From Athripsodes cinereus (taxonomy: Eukaryota; Arthropoda; Insecta; Trichoptera; Leptoceridae), in assembly GCA_947579605.1 (NCBI GenBank), contig OX388329.1:186001-250000 (forward strand): 64,000 nucleotides of DNA, written 5' to 3'. Shown here piece by piece: positions 11,201 to 23,200 of the stretch; the stretch's first letter is position 1; the number at the start of each line of letters is the position of its first letter. The notes under the pieces are model-generated. The model saw nothing but the letters and a program-made list of their open reading frames with translations, searched no databases and had not been told where the DNA came from. A program made the position numbers and the translations under genes.

Positions 11201-14200
11201 TATTCTCCTTGAACTCTGCACTTTCACCAAATATCGGACATTTTAACTTTTGTCTAGTAGAAGTCATATTAATACACTTAAAAAACGTAGGTACATCAAC
11301 TAGTACCTACTGGTGAAAATAATTGACGGGCTACCTTCCACCTTGAGACAATATTATCGACACTAGTTGAAACGAAACACTGCAAATTCGTTGATCGAAG
11401 CGTGCTGCCCCCGCTTTCTCCCGCACTTTGCTCAACTGTCCCAATACCAAAGTATATTACTATACTACTACTATACCATCACGGCATATCCCACAAGTGG
11501 GGTAGCCAGCAGATCAGCTGTATATTAAAATGATAAAATATTTTATTGCAACTGCTAGTTAACTATATTTGAATATGTTTTTAAATAAAATAAACCTATT
11601 TTAATAAGTTCTGTATTGTTTTGTAGGCCGCGCAAATAGCCCCTAAATTGTCCTTTTTGAAAATATTCGATGTCTTGTCGGGGGCTCTTACCGTTGTCTG
11701 ATAATATTTATATTTTTAATGCAGGCTATTGATGGCAAAAGGCAACTAAATACAACTATTCCTAATCAAAATTCGAGAAAAAAAAAATTCGTTCCACCCT
11801 ATTGTACATCTGATCCAATATATGCGTATAGTGGGGTACCTCAGGGGTCGCACTTGGGACCATTACTATTCAATATTTTTATAAATGACATAGTTAGAAT
11901 TTTCAGAGACGTAGAGGTCTTATTATTTGCGGATGACTTGAAAATATTCAAGACTATTAATTGCCTTGAAGACTGTACTGTTTTGCAAACAAACTTAGTA
12001 AATTTGAACCATTGGTGTATAACAAACGGTCTCAGTCTTAATGCGTCGAAATGTCAGGTCGTCCGATTTCATAGGGCTAAGTCACATCTCAAATTTGAAT
12101 ATTCCATTGATGATGTGATACTCGAAGCTGTGTCAAACCTACGGGACCTCGGTGTTACCTTCTCTGAGAACCTAACTTTTAATTTACATATTGAGGAGAC
12201 TGTCAGTAAAGCAATGCGAGTGTTAGGTTTTGTTTTTAGATTGGCAGTTGATATGCGATTGATACAATCCTATAGATTATTGTTTGTATCATTGGTAAGA
12301 CCACTCGTAGAGTATAACTCTGTAATATGGTCTCCACATTATGCAATACATATCAACAATATCGAAAGAGTGCAGAAGAAATTTCTAAGGCTGATCAATT
12401 ACAAAATGGGAATTCTGGCGGTAGATATAGACTATGCCGCTTTGATGGGAGAGCTTAGGCTATTAAGTTTACAGAATCGCAGAAAAATGTTTGATCTATG
12501 CTTCTTACACAAAATGATAAATGGTGCAATTGATTCTCCTGACCTTCTAGAGCTCATTCAGTTTCATGTTCCTACCAGATTTACCAGACAGTCATTATTA
12601 TTTCAAGAGCACAACGCAAAAAGCAATTATATGTTGCACTCACCCATGGTTCGCGTTCATAGACTGGCTAATCTGGTGGGGGACTTTACTGACATTGTTG
12701 CTGACGGTTTCCAAAAATATAAAGCTGACATAATAAATTACTATTTTCAAATGTTAACTGACAATGGGCAAGTCGCGAATCATTAGTATGATGCTATGTG
12801 GTTGTTTTTGTATCCTTGTATGTACTCGTATTTATAAAATTTATTTACATCATTATTGTTTGATTGCATATATTGTGTTGACCTTGAAATATTCCAGAAT
12901 TTGTTTTTACTTACATATAAATATCCTTAATTTTAAATAATTCAAATATTGATATTGAAATTTGTTTTTTTGTTCGTCTCTTCATAATTTATCGATCACA
13001 TTTTTGTTTTTTTTTTTCTTTTCCAAATTATTTAGTATAATTTCAGTTTAATTCAATTCAAGATTTTGTGTTTCTATTTTGACCATACTTTTTTCGAAAT
13101 TGACTATTTTATTTCTTGATTCTAAAACTATAATTGACAATATTTTCTTTTGACAATTTATTTTTAGTCCTAGGTATACATATTTTAATTTTTATTGATA
13201 AATCACACTCATTTGTTGTATATATATATTTTTTTTTTGTTTGTCTTAAATCATTTTAAATTCTATTAATCTTTTGTACCTGCATGTGAAGTTTGTTTTA
13301 GATTATATATATCTTTTTTTCATTAATTTATTTGCATGAAACTGTAACTGTATAATGTCTTCGTCTGTCAAATTGTTTTAATTGTTATTATTATTTTATT
13401 GTTCAACATGTAAAAGGCTTTGCCGTGTAAAGAAGTTTGTTTGGCGTTCCGTTCTCTCTGCCTACCCCACTTGGGACATGGCGTGAGGGTATAGTATAGT
13501 GTATAAATAAATAAATAAATACCTTAGTGTAAATCAAGCAAAAATTTTAAAATTATATCTCTCATATTTTCAGGAATTATCAATCTATTCTTATAGAAAA
13601 CACACTCATTATAAACACATAAATTGTCTCTCAAATACCAATATTTTAATAAATCACCTGTTAATTTATTTTCATTCGGCCATCTTGAATTCACAAACTC
13701 TCATAATTTTGAGAAAACATCATCTGATTTTGTATTTTCCACAAGTAATTTACTCTCTAATTTGCAATTATTAACTACAAAATTTATTTTCACTTTCTCA
13801 ATCTCCGCATCATAAATATTATTCACATATATTAATCACTCACATCTTCATCCTCGCACTTAACCTTTGATAATTGTATACCAAAATTTCTTATAAAATT
13901 TATACCCAACAAAATATTCTCGCCTTGTTCCGTAATAATAAATTTTATGTCACAATATTTCCCGTTATAATACGTATTAAACAACTTACTACCTATTATT
14001 TTAAATTATTTCCGTCGAATGTACACAATTTTTCATCACATTCATCTAAATTTATATTCACGAATTTATTTTCTAGAAATTTCTTCGGAATAACACACAC
14101 GGTTGCTCCGGTATCTAATATACCACGAAAAGATTTATTATTTACTTTAAAATCCAACATAATATAATCTCCCGGATTTTGTTTCACAGAGTTTAAAACA

Positions 14201-17200
14201 CAATTAATTTTGTAACATACCCTCGCAATGTGACCCACCTTTCTACAAATTTTACAAACCTCGTTTTTAAATTTACAATTTATTATTTTTAAAATGATTA
14301 CCTCCACAAGCAAAACATTTCACGTTTTTATAAGCAAAATTTCCCTTATTATAATTCTTATTTTTACAACTACTTTTATTACTAAAATTAGAACTCTTAG
14401 AACTTGATGTTGAACTACCTGTACTAAAATCTGAATTTCTCGAACTTGACCTACGTTGATCATTTTTATAATCTCTATTGTAACCCCTGTTTGGTGATCG
14501 TGACTCGTGCTTATACTTTTTGTCACTAGTTGTTGCAAAAATTTGACCCCTCTGGCTACCTACCTGTAGCACATGTTCATAACTTGCCGCAATATTAACG
14601 CATTTTGCAAAATCTTTTTTATCGCTATCTCCCTCTACAAATAACTTTTGTTTTACACTCAAATTACATAAACCAATAATAAACACATCTTTTAATTCAT
14701 CATCCAGACGTTTTCCAAAATTACATGTAGAACTCATCTGTCTTAATCTTAAAGCAAATTCGTTAACGTTTTCAGATTCCATCTGTTTTGATCTTAAAAA
14801 TTTCTCTCTATCTAGAGATCATACGTGCACTCTAATGGCTTACATTGCTTTTCAATAACCTCTAGTATTTCTTTATATGTAATTTCCCCGACTAATCTTG
14901 GATGTATAATATCACATACTAATTTAATAGTTTGCTCGGACAAGGAACATAATAAATATGCTCTTTTCTTTTCATCTGACAATTTTTCATCATCTAAATA
15001 TACCGCTTGCTCCCACCTCGTGCGGAATACTCTCCAGTCCATTGTCCTGTGACAAAATGGATCTATTTCCCTCAAGTTAGGCATGCTAACTTCCTACTCA
15101 GAAACAAGATGAAAAAATGTAACACTTATCTATATATCTCGGCAAGCTGGTTGCCAAGAAACTGCTCCGTGGATCTCTCTCAGGCGTCTCCAGCCACTCC
15201 CAGCTCCAGACCAGCTGCCGTCTTTGACCCTCTAGTGATTCCACTGCTCTTTCCACGTGATTATCGACCTCCAAGAAGCTCCAGACCGTCACGGCTGCGT
15301 CCACTCCAGATTATGCCTCAAATGCCCTCTGGATCTGCGCCTTCTCGTTCACTCACTCGTCTCGTCGTGCCCTCACTAGCACGTGGTTTGTCAGATGCCT
15401 CAATGCATCCAGCTGTCTCCAGAATGCCTCAATTGCCCTCTGGATCTGCTGTCTCGTCCACAAATGCCCTCAATAGCTTGCGGTTGTCTCAAACGGCCCC
15501 ACATGGAATGCTTCTCACTTGCAACAATACACGCCTCGTCTCTCTGTATACCCCGACTAATTTTAAATTCACAAATCACCACTATATTATTGAAAAAAAA
15601 AAATAACTGCTATCCTACGTCTGCGCCAGTTTGTTTTGTAGGTACTCTGGTGGGTTTCAGGGCAGGGATATATAATAATAAACGTAATGTAGATATACAC
15701 GATATATTAATAATTAAAAGGTACAGGTTACAAATACCTAGAGAGAGAAGGCGGGTGTGTATCGTGCTAGCGACCGATAATGAAAGAGGCCGGCTACCGG
15801 CTTACACTCGCTAATATAACCCTGCCTATCTGTCTAACATGTGGTGTTACCAACATACAAAAATACCACAGTTTGCTTGATGTCTGTAATTATTGGTTTT
15901 ACCTCTGATACCTGCAATCCAGATTGCTGTTTTGAGGTTTATTGTCATCATCATCATCATCGCCCTCAACGCTCCTCTCGGGAGCACAGGGCAGAAACCA
16001 GCCTCCTCCATTCAGAGCGTCTCTGTGCCAATTGCGTCACCTCCCTCCACGACATTCCTTGCGCTCTGATATCGTTGTCATAGGAACGTTGTATTGAGAA
16101 AGAGGGACGCCCGGGCCGACGGAACCCCTGCGGACGGAAAAACAGTGCTCTTTTTGGCCAACTATCACTAGGCATTCTCAAAACATGTCCCAGCCAGGAC
16201 CATCGTCTCTCCTGTATTACGGAGATTACAGGTCTCTGCTGGGTGCGCCGGCGCACAGCATCATTTGTAACATGTTCATACCATTTGACATCCAAAATCC
16301 TTCTAAGACACCTGTTTTCAAAGCTTAGTATCTTCCGCTCCTGAGCCTTGGTTAAGTGCCAAGACTCACAGCCATATAGAAGGATTGGGATGATGCACGC
16401 ATTGAACAAGCGACATTTTGTCCTGATGCTGAGTCCAGACGCCTTCCAAACTTTGTTCATGTTATTGAAAGCCCCACTAGCTGCCCCTATGCGGATTGGT
16501 AATTCCGACCGGAGATCACCCTCTGGGTTTATTGTACAATAAATAAAATAAAATAAATACTAAAGTACCTACCCACACAATATCTTGGTACCTATACTGC
16601 ACTGAGAAAAATACTCAAAACGAATCATTGGTACGTACTATCAGATTAGGACCAGAGATCGTACAAACGATTCATTGGTATAAATCTATAATATTAACTC
16701 TTCGCAAACAAATCATTCGTAAATTTACCAACAACATGTTTGCGAAGAGTTAATATTATAGATTCGTACTAATGAATCGTTTGTACGATCTCTGGTCCTA
16801 ATCTGATAGTACGTACTAGTGATGTAACGAATATTCGCATTCGCATTCGCGAATATTCGCATATTTCAAAGTATTCGCATTCGCATTCGCATTCGCAAAA
16901 AAATATGCGAATGTTTTGCGAATATTATTTTAGTAATAAAGTATCTGGTCTGTTCCGTGTTGGCCGCATTTGTTGTATTGTTTCATGTGTTCGTTTGCTT
17001 GATGATGTTATTATTATTGGGAGAAGTATGAATTTGTGGAGATTTAATTTATATGTTTGTTTTAAGTATTGTACAACTGCTATGAGTATAGGGCCCTGTT
17101 GAATTAATAATCAACGGGTATTTGGTCCATTAAAGCAAAGCCACGATCGGATTAAAACATTTATTATTTTGAAGGAACAAGCACACAGTATAGTTTACAA

Positions 17201-20200
17201 CAGTTTATAAGCGGATATGACCAAAGAGAAAGAAAGCTAATATGGCCGCCCCTTTTATACCTTTTTAGACGCGAGTGTTGCCCGACTGAGAAACCAGTGC
17301 GTACAGCACCCACGTCTATGGTAAGTTATTAAATTTAACATAAACTCGGGGGGGCACATAGTGACAGCTGAGTAAGTCAAGCATTCCTCCCTCTCCCTGG
17401 GCAAATGACGGGTTTTCCTGCGATTTTCTTGTGGACTGTATCATATTTGGTGCGCTAGAGAAGATTTACTATTCCCGTCTAAGTGCCGAAGGAGATGAAG
17501 GAAGCTGACAAAGTAAAGCTACATTACATTGTTTTCTTAATATTATGTAAAGTGTTATGTGAAGGGCAATTGCCAATTAAAGATACTAAAATTTCAACTA
17601 CATATGTGTACATATGGTTTGATTCTAAGTTCTGCATTACAATTTTAGTTTTATTGATCTTATTTATTTTTTTTAAGAAACAAAAAACATTAAACAAATT
17701 GAAAAAAGGTCTTTGAATTCTAAAGGTATGCAGTTGTAGCCTGTACATATATTTTATATTTATATTTATGTTATGTTTTTTCACATGCTTACAAAGAAAT
17801 ATTTTCTTAAGGTTTTTTTTTTTTTTCATTATATTACATACACAAAAGGTATGCAATTATTGCATATACAAATTATGTTATTTTCATTGCTACATTATGT
17901 TCATTCATTCATCACTGTGAAAAACACAACATATCAACAAGGAATTAATAGAAAGCAAAAGTTTTTTCATTGTATTACATACACAAAAGGCATGCAATTA
18001 TTGCATATACAAATTATATTATTTTCATTGCTACATTGCGTTCATTCATTCATCACTATGAAAAACACAACATATTAACAAGGAATTAATAGAAAGCAAA
18101 GATTTTCTTTCATTATATTACATACACAAAAGGTATGCAATTATTGCATATACAAATTATACTATTTTCATTGCTACATTATGTTCATTCATTCATCACC
18201 ATGAAAAACACAACATATCAACAAGGAATTAATAGAAAGCAAAAATACAAGTGCCATTGTCCTTCCACGAATGAGTATCCTTTATGCTAATACAAAAAAT
18301 TAAAAATATCCATCCGCTGTGTGCTTGTTCCTTCAAAACTACAAAAATGGCCACCAATCGTGGCTTCAACCTTGCAAGAAAAATAAAATTATACAAGGTA
18401 GCAATTGTGTGAGTGGACGAGAATTTAAAATCTGTTCTATTTGTGCCAGTACTGTTATTAATTGCTCAAAAGTCAGTAGAGAACCTCCCAAAGACCGACG
18501 CAAATGGTGTTTTGTTGATCGTACCGCGCTCTCCCATAGACCCCCATAATGGGGAGAATAACTTGGTATGAATTTGAAATCTATTCCAACATTTGACGCG
18601 TAATTTTGAATTATATTTTGATTATTTTTGTTATTGTATAATTTAAATAATTCATGCAAAACGTTCTGAGCTCCCTTAAAGGTGGAAGCATTGTCACAAT
18701 ATATAGTAGATGGGAGATTCCTTCTGGCTATAAATCTTTTTAAACATGCCAAGAATGCATCCGTTGTCAGGTCGGACACCAGGTCGAGATGGATAGCTTT
18801 TGTAGTAAAACAAACAAATACAGCAATATACCCTTTAGTAACAATGGACTTTCTGATTCGGGACTGCTTCACGCTGACCGGGCCTGCAAAATCTATACCC
18901 GTTTTTTGAAATGGTCGAGATTCAATGACTCTATCAGATGGGAGAGATCCCATCAATTGTTTAGATGCCAAAGCCTTTAATTTAAAACAAGTAATACAAC
19001 TGTGCAGGGCTTTCTTGATAAGTTTGACCCCGCTAATAATCCAATATCTTAAACTTAAATTTGCAAGTACTAGCCTATTGCCAGCATGAAGCAGTCGCAA
19101 ATGTTCCCTTACAATCAATAACATGGTTACATTACTATTTTTTGATAAAATTATTGGATGCTTTTGTGAGTACGACAAGGCTGAACCCTGAATTCTACCA
19201 CCTACACGCAATATTCCATTGGAATCAAGAAAAGGATTAAGACCTTTTAAATTTGACTTTAAGGACCTTTGCCTGATCAGTGAGTCAATTTCTTCATGAA
19301 AATGTATTTTTTGTTCATTTTTTATTATCAAAAGTAATGAGAAATCTAATTCTTTGTATGACAAAAATTTTTCCTTAAAACGTGAAGTTTTATTTCTACA
19401 ATTTTTACAAAATCTTATAACAAAAGCAAGAACTCGTTGCATCTTTTGAATGGTAGAGAATCGTTTTAAATATTCAAAAATATCATTTCTTTCAGGGGTC
19501 GTACACACCAAGACTCGCTGGTCCACAAGCTCCTCTCCTGCGGGCTCAAAGCCAATGCTTGCAAAATTGCATTGCCGATCCCGCAGGGGCTGGGGACCAG
19601 TCCACCAAAGACTATGGACGCTTAAGAGCCTCGGGGTGACTCCCCTACTGACACAATCCGCAGGATTTAAATCAGTTTTAACATGATACCAGTGAAAATC
19701 CTTTGTAAGATCTTTTATTAAATGAATTCTGTTTGCCACATAAGCTTCTAATTTAAATAAAGAATTTTTTATCCATGATAACACCACCATTGAGTCTGTA
19801 AAAAGACATATTTTTTGAATAGATATTTTAACATTAAGAATCTCTAATACTTTACAAGTTAGTTTTGTCAGAAGGACACAAGCATTTAATTCTAATCTTG
19901 GAATTGTAAGTTTGTTTTGTATAGGATTCATTCTAGATTTAGAACACAATAATGTCATGGTTACGGTGTCGTCACAGTGGATAGTTCTCAAATAAAGTAC
20001 ACATCCATGTGCAGTTTCCAAAGATGCATCAGCAAAACCTATTAATTGATATTCTATAGCGTTTTCTGTATGTAATGTTCTTTCTATTTTTATAGTAGGC
20101 ATTTGTTTGATGTCTTGAATGAATTTATTCCAAGCATCTAAGATGTGACTCGGGGGAACTGTATCCCATCCTATGTTTGAGATCCAAATTTGTTGCATTA

Positions 20201-23200
20201 TTTGCTTTGCTATTACTACAATTGGACTTATTAATCCCAATGGATCATAAAATTTACTAATGAAGCTAAGAATCTCTCTTTTGGTTGAGGCAGATTGTGT
20301 CAATAGGGGGGGGTCAAATTTGAATTGATCTAACTTAAGGTCTAAAACTAGACCTAAAGTTTTTATTGACTCATTAGTCAATTCAATGTCGTCGGATCGC
20401 TGTGACTGACCTGGGACATTATGCAGCACATCGGGGTTGTTCGACGCCCATTTATGGAGTTTAAACCCTCCAATATTTAACAACTCAATCAACTGCCTTT
20501 GTGTTTCTACAAGACCTTCTAGAGAGCTCTCGCTTACTAGAATATCATCTACATATGTATAATTTAATAGTGCGAAGGAGGCCAAAGGATATTCATGTTT
20601 GTACATTAAGGCTAGTTCTTTCAAACATCTGGTCGCTAAAAAACTAGAGCATTTTAAACCGTATGTCACAGTGTTAAGTTGGATGCATTTAATTTCATCA
20701 CTACTAGATTCTCTCCAGAGTATATTCTGTAAACATCTTTGGCCTCCTTCCACCAGTACATTTCTATACATCTGTTTAATATCACATGTCATGACACAAT
20801 TATTTATTCTAAACAATGTTAAAATTTCAAAGAGGTCTCTTTGGACCACAGGTCCATTAAGCATTAAATCGTTCAACGAGAGCCCTCCAGCAGCCCTCGC
20901 AGATGCGTCGAAGACTACTCTCAACTTGGTTGACAAAGCATTTTCTTTTATTACTGGGTGGTGAGGTAGAAAACACCTATCATTTTGATTACATTCACTC
21001 ATGTCAATATATTGAGCATGTCCCAGTCGCAGATATTCATTTATGAAATCCCTGTATCTATCAAATAGCTGAGGATCTTTGGCAAATCTTTTTTCTAAAT
21101 TAAAAAGTCTTTTCAAAGCAATAGCGAAAGAGTTTCCCAACGTTTTAGGTATCTCTTCTACTGGGACCTTAAAAGGAATTGATACAATAAATCTGTCATT
21201 TAATTTTACCGTTGATGAAAAATATTCCTCGCAGATTTCATCCTCAACAGCGTGTTCTTTGAATTTTTCTGGAACCTTTTCTGTTTCCCAGAATTTTTTG
21301 ATACTATCTTGAATGTCGCAACCCCGATGTGTGCAATGCAGCGTCACTGCGCTCCGACGATCCGACAGCGGAAGGCTCCCAGCGACCACATATCCAAGGC
21401 TGGTGTGTACAAGTCTCGGTGCGACGACGCCTCTGCCTGACTCACTGATCGAGGTGTCCTCTGGCAGCAGAACCTGGAAGAAAATATCAGATCCGAGTAA
21501 CAAGTCCACATCAGAAGGTACAGAGAATTGGCTATCGGCCAGTGCGATGCCATCGGGAATTTTTAAGTTTGCTATGTCAAATTTTTCTTGTGGTAATTTA
21601 GAGGTTATTTTGTCAATTATGTAAAAGTCAGAATTCAATGAAAATGGGTAAACTATTGAGTGTATATCTAAGTTAACAAAATGCTCTACGCGAGTCGTAT
21701 GCTGTGAAATTCCTGTGATTTTAAGGTTGGATCTTTTAAATGGTTTGCCTATTTGCTTAGCCAATTTTGATGTAATGAATGATGTTTGACTAGCAGTGTC
21801 TAATAAGCCCCTGGCTAATATGCGACTTCCATTGGCTGAAACAATGCTAACTTGAACTGTAGGAATGATACTTACATTTTCTGCTACCTGAGATATGAGA
21901 CTTACGCTGGCATCACTTACGACACTGGCCTCCGGCCCGTGTAGTAAGGTGTTATGTTTTTGTTTACATATTGCACACTTTCCTTTGTACCTGCACCTAG
22001 AGAAATGTTTATTTAAGCACATCCTACACCTCTTCTGTGAGGTTATGAATTTAATTTTTTGATCCAAGGAGGATTCCACAAACTTGGGACATTCAAAAAG
22101 TCTGTGCGTATTTTTACGCGCTTGACAAAACTCACAAATATTTGACGTTTGAGTTGTCAATGTCACCTTGGTGTTGCTAGTTTTAAAATCCCTTTTCTCT
22201 ACATTATTACGTTGATATGAGGTACTTTCGAAAGCGTTTACACGTAGTTCTAAAAAATTCAAAAATTCATTTAAATCAAACTCAGTATCCTCAACCTTCT
22301 CAAGGTGGTATGCCCTGCGGGTATAAACATCTAATTTTTTAAGCAATAAAACAACTAAAAATGCACCCCACTGATGTGTGGGATGTCCTAAATTTTTTAG
22401 CGCTGCTAAATTCTGCCTAGTCGCACTCACAATGTTTTTCATGTGGTTGAAATCTGCCTTACTAGCTGTAGGCAAGTCAATCAATGTTTCCACATGATTA
22501 ATTGTTAATTTGAATAAATTATCGTAAGTATTCTTAATAATAAGTAAAGCCTCACCGTAACTTCCTTGGGTGGTCGGCAGGTTCTTGACAAGGTCGTAGG
22601 CTTCCCCCTTCAAGAAATGCTTGAGGTAAAACAGCTTCTGCAGGTCGCTAAGGCTGTCATCTTGGTGTATCATCGTCTCAAACATTTGGATGAAGGGGCG
22701 ATAGTCCTCCAGCTTCCCGTCAAAGGCCGGTATTTGGATGTTCGGCAGCTTAATGTTAGGCACATGGTGTGTGGCCATGGACTCGTCTCTCAGCGTGTCC
22801 CTGTCCTTGGCTGATGCTGCGTTTATTCGGGATCTCACCAGGCTCAAGCATTGACAGAAAACCTCTTCAGTTGCTTCGGCGTCTCCATCGTCTTGAAGTT
22901 CCATTGCCAGGTCCTCGTATCGTCTGAAGGCGTCGATCAATCTTTGCTCTTTAATTTTTAGGTCTTCCACTGTTGCGGTGTGTAGAAAGTCATCAGTTAG
23001 GCTATTTTTTAAGCGTGTTAAAGCGCCTTTTGAGTAAGCCTTTTTGGCTAGTATCTTTTGTTCTTCCATGATGTATTCTGTAATCTGAAGTAATCCGATT
23101 GTTTTCGCGGTATTTAATATTTTTGCTTTCCCGGTCTGACGAAGGACCAATGTTGAATTAATAATCAACGGGTATTTGGTCCATTAAAGCAAAGCCACGA

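Larger units (their letters stand above)
9039..11801 (-). mobile_element. TAGGGTGG DNA transposon, copy 2, inside LINE ORF2
   Basis: 2,763 bp, ends TAGGGTGGAACAC / GTTCCACCCTA, flanked by exact 8-bp TTGTACAT (9031-9038 and 11802-11809). LINE reading resumes directly after the right copy of the duplication, which proves the insertion and its limits. It is nearly identical to copy 1 at 1064-3761 except for a 60-bp retroposed tail at 11460-11519. Its transposase frame is broken at the same position as in copy 1. Confidence 0.92.
6203..13517 (+). mobile_element. CR1/Jockey-like LINE, interrupted by a DNA transposon
   Basis: Contains ORF1 (6242-7162), ORF2 with apurinic-type endonuclease and reverse transcriptase (about 7118-9030 plus 11810-12786), an AT-rich 3' UTR (12787-13437) and an AAATAAAT tail. 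ORF2 carries a frameshift near 7215, a stop at about 8670, a frameshift near 8700 and the inserted transposon at 9039-11801. A second copy of its 3' UTR is at 31289-31606. It lies inside the gypsy element with a candidate 8-bp duplication CTTAGTGT. Family placement is by motif; clade not resolved. Confidence 0.83.
4597..15870 (-). mobile_element. Ty3/gypsy LTR retrotransposon, internally deleted, host to a nested LINE
   Basis: Two 239-bp LTRs (4597-4835 and 15632-15870) look identical, start TG and end CA, and are flanked by the 5-bp duplication GTTTG (4592-4596 and 15871-15875). Gag, zinc knuckles and an aspartic protease lie on the minus strand at 13996-15084, and an integrase C-terminal piece at 5288-5782. 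Reverse transcriptase, RNase H and the integrase core are missing. A primer-site-like TGGCGCAGACGTAGGATAG follows the 5' LTR by three bases, and a purine tract (minus strand, about 4836-4851) abuts the 3' LTR. The element therefore cannot move on its own. Its middle is occupied by the LINE at about 6203-13517. Confidence 0.9.

Noticed and set aside
15007..15606. 199-residue + frame
   Set aside because: Antisense to the gypsy gag start and leader; low complexity and no motif.
17483..17716. 78-residue + frame with a hydrophobic start and a membrane-like segment
   Set aside because: Lies between Pao pol and its LTR, opposite to the element's strand, in very AT-rich DNA where such frames arise by chance.
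20599..20964. 121-residue + frame within the Pao element
   Set aside because: Antisense shadow of the intact reverse transcriptase frame.
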